This document shows positions 48,169-56,162 of a stretch of DNA of 64,000 nucleotides, piece by piece. Positions within the stretch are counted from its first letter, which is position 1. Each line of letters begins with the position of its first letter. Where the stretch lies: the NCBI RefSeq assembly GCF_023935105.1, contig NZ_CP096040.1, positions 1,054,001 to 1,118,000 on the forward strand. The letters run 5' to 3'. Source of the DNA: Caulobacter segnis. Its GTDB lineage: Bacteria; Pseudomonadota; Alphaproteobacteria; Caulobacterales; Caulobacteraceae. The notes beneath the pieces are model-generated. The model was not told where the DNA came from. It was given only the letters and a program-made list of their open reading frames with translations, and did not search any database. The position numbers were made by a program, and so were the translations under genes.

Positions 48169-49283
48169 GCAAGCCGATCATCACCTTTGAGAACGTCACC
48201 AAGCGCTTCGGCAAGATGGTGGCCGTCGACAACGTCTCGCTGACCATCAACGAGGGCGAGTTCTTCTCGCTGCTGGGCCCGTCGGGCTGCGGCAAGACCA
48301 CCCTGCTGCGGATGCTGGCCGGCTTCGAGACGCCCACCGAGGGGCGGATCCTGATCGACGGCCAGGACATCTCGAACGTGCCGCCCAACAAGCGGCCGGT
48401 GAACATGGTGTTCCAGTCCTACGCCGTGTTCCCGCACATGACCGTATCCGACAACGTCGCCTACGGCCTGGTCGTGGACAAGGTCGGCAAGGCCGAGCGC
48501 GACCGGCGCGTCGAGGAGGCGCTGGAGCTGGTGCAACTGGGCGGTCTGGGCCATCGCAAGCCCGACCAGCTGTCGGGCGGTCAGCGCCAGCGCGTGGCCT
48601 TGGCCCGGGCCCTGGTCAAGCGGCCGCGCGTGCTGCTGCTGGACGAGCCGCTGTCAGCCCTGGACGCCAAGCTGCGCGAGCAGATGCGCACCGAGCTGTG
48701 CACCCTGCAGGAGAAGGTCGGCATCACCTTCATCATGGTCACCCACGACCAGGACGAGGCCCTGGCCCTGGCCTCGCGCTGCGCGGTGATGAGCCGGGGC
48801 GTGCTGCAGCAGGTGGCCACGCCCAGCGATCTCTACGAATTCCCCAACAGCCGCTTCGTGGCCGACTTCATCGGCAGCGTGAATCTGTTCGAGGGCGTGC
48901 TGGCGGTCGACGAGCCCAGCCACGCGGTGATCAAGTCGCCGGACCTGCCGGTCGACATCTTCCTGGACCATGGGGTGACCGGCCCCCGCGGCGGCGCGGT
49001 CTGGGCGGCGATCCGGCCCGAGAAGATCGAGCTGCACAAGAAGGAGGGCGACGAGCCCCCCAACCTCGGCGACTGCCCGCGCGGCACCAACGCGGTGGCG
49101 GGTGTCATCAAGCACGAGGCCTATCTGGGCGGCGCCTCGACCTATGAGGTCGAGATCACCAGCGGAAGGCGCGTGAAGGTGCAGCGCTCGAACCTGACCC
49201 GCTGGGACCAGGAGGATTTCAAGCTGGGCGAGACCGTCTGGCTGTGCTGGCACGCGTGTTCGCCGGCGGTGCTGTTGTCATAG
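48165..49283 (+). CDS. Polyamine ABC transporter ATPase (PotG/PotA-like)
   Basis: 372 residues. Walker A LLGPSGCGKTTLLRML at residue 38, Q-loop FQSYAVFPHMTV, signature LSGGQRQRVALARAL, Walker B RVLLLDEPLSALD, switch His THDQDEAL. The C-terminal TOBE region (AAIRPEKIELHKKEG ... RRVKVQRSNLTRW) is the regulatory part found in polyamine importers. It powers the PotH/PotI-like channel. It is the last of the four transporter genes; a repeat separates it from the aminotransferase. Confidence 0.95.
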   Translation: MSKPIITFENVTKRFGKMVAVDNVSLTINEGEFFSLLGPSGCGKTTLLRMLAGFETPTEGRILIDGQDISNVPPNKRPVNMVFQSYAVFPHMTVSDNVAYGLVVDKVGKAERDRRVEEALELVQLGGLGHRKPDQLSGGQRQRVALARALVKRPRVLLLDEPLSALDAKLREQMRTELCTLQEKVGITFIMVTHDQDEALALASRCAVMSRGVLQQVATPSDLYEFPNSRFVADFIGSVNLFEGVLAVDEPSHAVIKSPDLPVDIFLDHGVTGPRGGAVWAAIRPEKIELHKKEGDEPPNLGDCPRGTNAVAGVIKHEAYLGGASTYEVEITSGRRVKVQRSNLTRWDQEDFKLGETVWLCWHACSPAVLLS

Positions 49284-49287
49284 ATCT

Positions 49288-49401
49288 CACTCGCCCCCTC
49301 CGCGCTACGCGCTCCTCCCCCGGAGGGGGAAGAAGGGCGCCGCGCACCTTCCGCCCCCTCTGGGGGCGGACGACCGCGAAGCGGTCAGGTGGGGGCAAGT
49401 G
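49288..49401. repeat. Composite hairpin repeat (family A), long form, within the operon
   Basis: Opens CACTCGCCCCC, closes GGGGGCAAGTG. It contains GCGC-TAC-GCGC, TCCGCCCCC-TCT-GGGGGCGGA (perfect 9-bp stem) and GACCGC-GAA-GCGGTC. It is close in sequence to the copy at 63580-63693 and lies between the ATPase and aminotransferase genes. Confidence 0.85.
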
Positions 49402-49429
49402 ATCGAGGAAACCAGGAAGTGAGAGTGAA

Positions 49430-50833
49430 ATGACCGTCCCGATCCGCAACCACGACATCGCCGAGCTCCGGCGTCTGGACCTGGCTCACCACCTGCCGGC
49501 TCAGGCCGACCACAAGGTCATCGCCGAGCTGGGCGGCAGCCGGATCATCACCCGCGCCGACGGCGTCTACATCCACGACGGCGAAGGCCACCAGATCCTG
49601 GACGGCATGGCCGGCCTGTGGTGCGTCAATGTCGGCTACGGCCGCACCGAGCTGGCCGAGGCCGCCTACGAGCAGATGCTGGAGCTGCCGTACTACAACA
49701 CCTTCTTCAAGACCGCGACGCCGCCGACCGTGACCCTGGCGGCCAAGATCGCCGAGAAGATGGGCGGCCACCTGACCCACGTCTTCTACAACTCGTCGGG
49801 GTCCGAGGCGAACGACACGGTCTTCCGCCTGGTGCGGCACTACTGGAAACTGAAGGAGCAGCCGCAGCGGACGGTCTTCGTCAGCCGCTGGAACGCCTAT
49901 CACGGCTCGACCGTGGCCGGCGTCTCGCTCGGCGGCATGAAGCACATGCACAAGCAGGGCGACCTGCCGATCCCCGGCGTCGAGCACGTCATGCAGCCCT
50001 ATCCGTTCGGCGACGGCTTCGACGAGGACCGGGCCGCCTTCCGCGATCGCTGCGTCAAGGCCATCGAGGACAAGATCCTCGAAGTCGGCCCCGAGAACGT
50101 CGCCGCCTTCATCGGCGAGCCGGTGCAGGGGGCGGGCGGGGTGATCATCCCGCCGGACGGCTACTGGCCGGCGGTCGAGGCCCTGTGCCGCAAGTACGGG
50201 ATCCTTCTGGTCTGCGACGAGGTGATCTGCGGCTTCGGGCGCTTGGGCGAATGGTTCGGCCACCAGCACTACGGGATCAAGCCGGACCTGATCGCCATGG
50301 CCAAGGGGCTGTCGTCCGGCTACCTGCCGATTTCGGCCGTGGGCGTGGCCGACCACATCGTCGCCGAGCTGCGCGAGAAGGGCGGCGACTTCATCCACGG
50401 CTTCACCTATTCGGGCCACCCGACCTGCGCGGCCGTGGCGCTGAAGAACATCGAGATCCTCGAGCGCGAAGGCCTGGTCGAACGCACCCGCGACGACACC
50501 GGCCCTTACCTCGCCAAGGCGCTGGCGACCCTGAACGACCACCCGCTGGTCGGCGAGACCCGGTCGCTGGGCCTGATCGGCGCCGTCGAGATCGTCCGCG
50601 AGAAGGGGACCAACCATCGCTTCCTCGACAAGGAGGGCGAGGCCGGGCCGATCGTGCGGGATCTGTGCATCAAGAACGGCCTGATGGTTCGCGCCATCCG
50701 CGACAGCATCGTCTGCTGTCCGCCGCTGATCATCACCCACGCCGAGATCGACAAGCTGGTCGCCATCATCCGCCAGTCGCTGGACGAGGCCGAGCCGGTG
50801 CTCCGCGCGCTCAAACCGGAGAGCGTGTCGTGA
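49430..50833 (+). CDS. Putrescine/polyamine:pyruvate aminotransferase (SpuC-like)
   Basis: 467 residues, class III PLP aminotransferase. Seen: MAGLWCVNVGYGRTELAEAAYEQMLELPYYNTFF, FYNSSGSEANDTVFRLVRHYW, SRWNAYHGSTVAGVSLGG, LLVCDEVICGFGRLGEWFGHQHYG and PLP Lys in LIAMAKGLSSGYLPISAVGV near residue 290. The pattern matches SpuC/putrescine-pyruvate transaminase, giving 4-aminobutyraldehyde without glutamylation. With the PuuA-B-C type genes, the island can use both routes. Its end lies 2 bp before a convergent toxin gene. Confidence 0.92.
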   Translation: MTVPIRNHDIAELRRLDLAHHLPAQADHKVIAELGGSRIITRADGVYIHDGEGHQILDGMAGLWCVNVGYGRTELAEAAYEQMLELPYYNTFFKTATPPTVTLAAKIAEKMGGHLTHVFYNSSGSEANDTVFRLVRHYWKLKEQPQRTVFVSRWNAYHGSTVAGVSLGGMKHMHKQGDLPIPGVEHVMQPYPFGDGFDEDRAAFRDRCVKAIEDKILEVGPENVAAFIGEPVQGAGGVIIPPDGYWPAVEALCRKYGILLVCDEVICGFGRLGEWFGHQHYGIKPDLIAMAKGLSSGYLPISAVGVADHIVAELREKGGDFIHGFTYSGHPTCAAVALKNIEILEREGLVERTRDDTGPYLAKALATLNDHPLVGETRSLGLIGAVEIVREKGTNHRFLDKEGEAGPIVRDLCIKNGLMVRAIRDSIVCCPPLIITHAEIDKLVAIIRQSLDEAEPVLRALKPESVS

Positions 50834-50835
50834 GG

Positions 50836-51111
50836 TTAGAGGGGACGTCGTGCGCTATGGCGGACGCTGCCAATGACGACGCGATCGCCGACGACGCGGT
50901 AGCGCAGCACGTACGGTGGGACGGCGGCGATTTCGCGACGTCCTCTCGTGCTGAGGCGGCCCCGCTCAGGATGGTCCGCCAAGCTTTCGCCGGCAGCGAA
51001 CAGTCTATGACCCAGACGTTGCGCGGCGAGAGGGCGAGATTGGTTGGAGATATAGGTGACGATAGCGTCGATATCGGCCAGCGCTTGGTCGGTCCAGATT
51101 ACTTGCGCCAC
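50836..51111 (-). CDS. ParE-family toxin
   Basis: 91 residues. [35 protein letters not shown] and the C-terminal strands [27 protein letters not shown] are the ParE pattern (compare the toxin at 5375). It overlaps its antitoxin by 13 bp. It is on the minus strand, inside an otherwise plus-strand polyamine operon, suggesting insertion as a module. Confidence 0.87.
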   Translation of the reverse strand: MAQVIWTDQALADIDAIVTYISNQSRPLAAQRLGHRLFAAGESLADHPERGRLSTRGRREIAAVPPYVLRYRVVGDRVVIGSVRHSARRPL

Positions 51112-51281
51112 GAATATGGCGTGGGTAACTGGTTAGGTGTCCCTAAGGACTTCAGCCACTCCCGCACGCGCTCGTGCGGAACGACGCGGCCAGCTTCGAG
51201 ATCAGCGTCCGCAGCGGCATCGGCAGCCAATTCGGCTTCGTCTTCCAACTCGTCGAAGATCTCGGGTTCGGGCTCGGCCAT
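51099..51281 (-). CDS. Antitoxin partner of the ParE-family toxin
   Basis: 60 residues: an acidic N-terminal half ([25 protein letters not shown]) and the motif [19 protein letters not shown], seen in short antitoxins that precede RelE/ParE toxins. The ATG at 51281 is used; the 26-codon extension upstream overlaps the glutamine-synthetase-like gene's promoter and is unlikely. A perfect inverted repeat lies 20 bp upstream. Confidence 0.82.
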   Translation of the reverse strand: MAEPEPEIFDELEDEAELAADAAADADLEAGRVVPHERVREWLKSLGTPNQLPTPYSWRK

Positions 51282-51301
51282 GCCACATGATAACAGAAAC
51301 C

Positions 51302-51322
51302 TTTCGAGAACAAATCTCGAAA
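51302..51322. promoter_or_regulatory. Perfect inverted repeat, probable antitoxin operator
   Basis: TTTCGAGA (51302-51309), five bases, TCTCGAAA (51315-51322). A further half-site (CGAGCTCTCGG) follows near 51326. It lies between the antitoxin start (51281) and the divergent glutamine-synthetase-like start (51345), so it may affect both. Confidence 0.65.
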
Positions 51323-51344
51323 AATCGAGCTCTCGGAGCGCGTC

Positions 51345-52745
51345 ATGAAGCCCAAGCACAGCAAGGCCAAGCGCGACAGCATCCTCAATCGCGGGGTCTC
51401 GACCCTGGAGGAGGCCCAGAGCTGGTTCGCCCGCCAGGCCATCGAGGAGATCGAGTGCGTGGTGCCCGACCTAGCCGGCGTGGCGCGGGGCAAGATCATG
51501 CCGGTGCGCAAGTTCCTGGGTACGCCGTCGATGAACCTGCCGCTGGCGGTGTTCTACCAGACCATCACCGGTGACTTTCCCGAGTTCGAGGGGGCGGTGA
51601 ACGCGGTGCAGTCGGACACCGACATCTTCCTGACCCCGGATTTCGCGACCCTGGCCGCCGTGCCGTGGGCCCAGGACCCGACGGCCCAGGTGATCCACGA
51701 CGCCTTTCATCCCGACGGCCGCCCGGTCGAGGAAGCCCCGCGCCAGGTGCTGCGTCGGGTGCTGGCGCTCTATGCCGAGAAGGGCTGGGTCCCGATCGTG
51801 GCCCCCGAGATCGAGTTCTACCTCGTCGACAAGAACACCGACCCCGACTATCCGCTGAAGCCCCCCATCGGCCGCTCGGGCCGGCCCGAGACCGGGCGCC
51901 AGGGCTACTCGATCAGCGCGGTCAACGAGTTCGACGCGTTGTTCGAGGACATGTACGAGTACTCCGAGCGCCAGGGCCTGGAGATCGACACCCTGATCCA
52001 CGAGAGCGGCGTGGCCCAGATGGAGATCAATCTGCGGCACGGCAATCCGCTGGAGCTGGCCGACCAGGTGTTCATGTTCAAGCGCACCATCCGCGAGGTG
52101 GCGCTGGAGCATGAGATCTACGCCACCTTCATGGCCAAGCCGATGGCCAGCGAGCCGGGCAGCGCCATGCACATCCACCAGTCGATCGTCGACAAGGACG
52201 GTGACAACCTGTTCTCGCACCGCAAGTCGGGCGAGGAGACGGCGCTGTTCCATGGGTTCATCGCCGGGCAGCAGACCTATCTGCCGGCCATCATGGCCAT
52301 CCTGGCGCCGTACGTGAATTCCTATCGCCGCATCGCCCGCGACAGCGGCGCGCCGGTCAACACCCAGTGGGGCTACGACAACCGCACCTGCGGCCTGCGG
52401 GTGCCGCCGTCGGATCCGAGCAACCGGCGGCTCGAGAACCGCATCCCGTCGTCGGACGCCAATCCCTACCTGGCGATCGCGGCCTCGCTGGCGGCGGGCT
52501 ATCTGGGCATGGTCCAGGGGCTGAAGCCCACCGCGCCGGTCGACACCGACGCCAGCGTGCTGGGCGTGCAATTACCGCGCAGCCTGTCGGAATCGCTGCG
52601 GCTGTTCGAGGCCTGCGAACCGCTGGTCGAGATCCTGGGGCCGATCTTCTGCCAGGCCTACGATCGCGTGAAACAGGCCGAGTACGAGACCTTCATGCGC
52701 ACGATCAGCCCGTGGGAGCGGGAGTTCCTGCTGCTGAATGTCTAG
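51345..52745 (+). CDS. puuA: Gamma-glutamylputrescine synthetase-like (glutamine synthetase family, second of two)
   Basis: 466 residues. Seen: IECVVPDLAGVARGKIMPVRKFL (family N-terminus), VAPEIEFYLVDKNTDPDYPL, GVAQMEINLRHGNPLELADQV, SEPGSAMHIHQSIVD, and TQWGYDNRTCGLRVPPSDPSNRRLENRI with SDANPYLAIAASLAAGYLGM. It links glutamate to putrescine with ATP, the first step of the Puu route. The oxidase gene puuB overlaps it by 8 bp. CGGAG is 7 bases before the ATG. It is only moderately similar to the copy at 43559. Confidence 0.9.
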   Translation: MKPKHSKAKRDSILNRGVSTLEEAQSWFARQAIEEIECVVPDLAGVARGKIMPVRKFLGTPSMNLPLAVFYQTITGDFPEFEGAVNAVQSDTDIFLTPDFATLAAVPWAQDPTAQVIHDAFHPDGRPVEEAPRQVLRRVLALYAEKGWVPIVAPEIEFYLVDKNTDPDYPLKPPIGRSGRPETGRQGYSISAVNEFDALFEDMYEYSERQGLEIDTLIHESGVAQMEINLRHGNPLELADQVFMFKRTIREVALEHEIYATFMAKPMASEPGSAMHIHQSIVDKDGDNLFSHRKSGEETALFHGFIAGQQTYLPAIMAILAPYVNSYRRIARDSGAPVNTQWGYDNRTCGLRVPPSDPSNRRLENRIPSSDANPYLAIAASLAAGYLGMVQGLKPTAPVDTDASVLGVQLPRSLSESLRLFEACEPLVEILGPIFCQAYDRVKQAEYETFMRTISPWEREFLLLNV

Positions 52746-54008
52746 CGTCTACGGGAACGGGAACTGGTACGCCGACACCGTCGGCGACGTTCCCGACCGA
52801 CCGCCGCTGCGCGGCGACGTCGCCGCCGACGTCTGCGTGGTCGGGGCGGGGTTCACGGGCCTCGGCGCGGCGCTGACCCTGGCTTCGCGGGCCAAGGTGA
52901 TCCTGCTCGAAGCCGGCCGCGTCGGCTGCGCCGCCACCGGCCGCAACGGCGGGCAGGTCCATACCGGCCAGCGGCGCGACCAGGCCTGGCTGGAGAAGGC
53001 CGTCGGCCGCGACGACGCCTTGGCCCTGTGGCGGCTGGCCGAGGATGCGCGGGTCCACTTCAACAGCCTGACCGACGCGATCCCCTGCGACTGGCGGCCG
53101 GGCATGATCCACGCCCGCCACAGGCCGAACGGCGAGGTCGAGGACGCGGCCCACATCGCACTGATGAGCGACCGCTACGGCTACGACCAGCTGGCGCTGA
53201 TCGGCGAGGCCGAGCTCGCCGAAGACCTGGGGACCGACGTCTATCACGGGGGCCTGATCGATCGCGGCGGCGGCCATGTGCATCCGCTGAAACTGGCCCT
53301 GGGCATGGCGCGTGCGGCGATAGCGGCGGGCGCGGTGGTCCACGAGCACAGCCGCGCCGAGGCCTGGCGGCGCGAGGGCGGCAGGATCGTCGTCGAGACC
53401 GCGACCGGTCGCGTCACCTGCGACCAGCTGATCCTCAGCGGCGACGGCGCGCTGAACGCCATGGCCGGCCCGGCCCGGTCGCGGGTCATGCCGATCAACA
53501 ACTTCATCGCCGTCACCGCGCCGCTGGGCGAACAGGTGGACGAGATCATCCGCTCGAACGCGGCGGTGTCGGACAGCCGCTTCGTCGTGAACTATTTCCG
53601 CAAGACGCCCGACGGCCGGCTGCTATTCGGCGGCGGCGAGAACTATCGTCACGGCTTCCCGCGCGACATCGCCGGCCTGGTTCGCGGCAATCTGGCCAAG
53701 GTCTATCCGCGCCTGGCCGACGCGCCGATCACCCATGCCTGGGGCGGGACGCTCGGCATCACGATGAGCCGCATGCCGTTCGTCGGCGAGGTCGCGCCGG
53801 GCGTGCGGGCCGCCTCGGGCTATTCGGGGCAGGGGTGATGCTGGCGCCCTATGTCGGCAAGCTGCTGGCCGAGGCGGCGCTGGGTCAGACCGGTCCGTTC
53901 GACCTGCTGTCTCGCCTGCCGACTCCGCCGTTCCCAGGCGGCCGCCTGCTGCGGTGGCCGCTGACGGTGGCGGGCTTGACCTGGTACGCGCTGCGGGATC
54001 GTCTGTAG
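52738..54008 (+). pseudogene. puuB: Gamma-glutamylputrescine oxidase, frameshifted near the 3' end
   Basis: FAD enzyme that oxidises gamma-glutamylputrescine to the aldehyde. The first 366 codons read normally: DVCVVGAGFTGLGAALTLAS (FAD motif near residue 30), CAATGRNGGQVHTGQRRDQ, and the C-terminal GGTLGITMSRMPFVGEV. At GGCTATTCGGGGCAGGGG the frame ends at a TGA (53836-53838). One extra G would restore GYSGQGVMLAPYVGKLLAEAAL and a standard C-terminus to 54008 (about 423 residues). The loss removes the end of the FAD domain, so the product is probably inactive unless this is a sequencing error in the G-run. The start overlaps puuA. Confidence 0.85.
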
Positions 54009-54010
54009 TC

Positions 54011-56031
54011 ATGAGCTCCACGACCGCCCAGCCCGCCGTCAGCCTCGCCGAGGCCTTTGAGCACGCCGAGCGGTTGCTGGACACGGCGCCGGAGCTGGCC
54101 GTCGAGCAGGCGCGGGCGATCCTGGAGGCGGTTCCCCGCCATGCCGACACCACCCGCGTGCTGGCCGCCGCGCTGCGTCTTTCCGGTGATCCGCGCGCGG
54201 CGCTGGACACCGTCGCCCCCTGACCGCCGCCCTGCCGAACCTGCCGCTGGCCCAGCTGGAACTGGCTCTGGCCCTGGAGCAACTGGGTCGCACCGCCGAA
54301 GCCGTTCGCGCCTTCGAGCGAGCCAGCGCCCTTGAGCCGCGGTTGTCGGAAGCCTGGCGCGGCCTGGCGGAAAACCTCGACCTGCTGGGCGACACGGCCG
54401 GCGCCGAGCGGGCCCTGGCTCGCCAGCTGCGCGCCTCGACCCGCGATCCGGACCTGATCGAGGCCGCCTCGGCCCTGGCTGACAACCGGCTGGGCGAGGC
54501 CGAGCGGATCCTGCGCGCGCGGCTCAAGGCCGACAGCGCCGACGTCGCCGCCATCCGCATGCTGGCCGAAACCGGCGCGCGGCTGGGCCGTTACGCCGAC
54601 GCGGAAGGTCTGCTGACCCGCTGCCTGGAGCTGGCCCCGAACTTCGCCGCCGCCCGCCACAACCTGGCGACCATGCTGTATCGCCAGAATAAGAACGCCG
54701 AGGCCCTGGCGCAGATCGAGGCCTTGACCGCCAAGGACGGCCGCCATCCCGGCTACGCCAATCTGCACGCCGCGATCCTGGCGCGACTGGGCGAATACGA
54801 CCGCGCCATCGCCGTCTACGAGCGGGTGCTGGCCGACTATCCGAACCAGCCCAAGGGCTGGATGAGCTATGGCCACGCGCTGAAGACCGTGGGCCGCCAG
54901 GCCGACAGCGTCGCGGCCTATCGCCGGGCGCTGGAGCCGGCCCCGACCCTGGGCGAGGCCTGGTGGAGCCTGGCCAACCTCAAGACCGTCAAGTTCACCG
55001 ACGCCGACCTCTCGGCCATGACCACGGCCCTGGAAACGCCCGACCTGTCGGACGACGACCGCCTGCACCTGCGCTACGCCCTGGGCAAGGCGCACGAGGA
55101 CGCCGGCCTGTGGGACGCCGCGTTCGCCCACTACGCGGCCGGGGCGGCGATCCGCCGGAAGCAGCTGGACTATGATCCGGAAGAGAACGCCTGCGACACC
55201 GCGCGGACCAAGGCGGTGTTCACCCCCGCCTTCGTGGCGGCGCGGGCGGGGCAGGGTTGCCCGGCCCCGGATCCGATCTTCATCGTCGGCCTGCCGCGCT
55301 CGGGCTCGACCCTGGTCGAGCAGATCCTGGCCAGCCACTCGCTGGTCGAGGGCACGATGGAGCTGCCCGACTTGATCGTCATGGCCCGGCGGCTGGGCGG
55401 CAAGACCGCGACCCGCGCTGAGTCGTCCTATCCCGAGAGCCTGGCCGATCTGTCGCCCGACGCCCTGAAAGCCCTGGGCGAGGAGTTCCTCGAACGCACC
55501 CGCATCCAGCGCAAGACGGACCGGCCGTTCTTCATCGACAAGATGCCCAACAACTTCGCGCACGCCGGGCTGATCCACCTGATCCTGCCCAACGCCAAGA
55601 TCATCGACGCGCGCCGCCATCCGCTGGGCTGCTGCTTCTCGGGGTTCAAGCAGCATTTCGCCCGGGGGCAGGCGTTCAGCTACGACCTCGCCGACATCGG
55701 CCGCTACTACGCCGACTACGTGGCGCTGATGGCCCATTTCGACGCGGTGCTGCCGGGCCGTGTCCACCGGGTGATCTACGAGCGGATGATCGCCGATCCC
55801 GAAGGTCAGATCCGCGCCCTGCTGGCCCATTGCGGCCTGCCCTTCGAAGAGGCCTGCCTGTCGCCGCACGAGAACGACCGCGCCGTGCGCACCGCCAGTT
55901 CCGAGCAGGTGCGTCGACCGATCTTCAAGGACGCCGTCGAGCACTGGCAGAAATTCGAATCACATCTGGGTCCGCTCAAGCAGGCATTGGGACCTGTGCT
56001 GGACGCCTATCCGGACGCGCCCGTTATTTGA
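54011..56031 (+). pseudogene. TPR-repeat sulfotransferase, frameshifted near the 5' end
   Basis: The first 70 codons (ATG at 54011) give a TPR-type helix pair, then TGA at 54221. The rest continues in the next frame: adding one C to the C-run before TGA joins DTVAP to LTAALPNLPLAQLELALALE and on to 56031 (about 673 residues). Body: TPR repeats to about residue 400 (AEAVRAFERASALEPRLSEAW, RYADAEGLLTRCLELAPNFA), then a sulfotransferase domain with the PAPS-binding loop FIVGLPRSGSTLVEQILASH and a later HPLGCCFSGFKQHF. An internal ATG at 54343 could give a shorter protein. The target is unknown. Confidence 0.82.
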
Positions 56032-56162
56032 CCATTTGTGTCGGGACCTGCCATTTCTGCAACACTCGCCAGAATTGACGACAGGCCGAAATTTCCAATC
56101 TTGCCGGACGCTTACGGCGGGTCGAACGTCGTTCGATCAAGGCCGTCAAGGGGAGCGACTGT

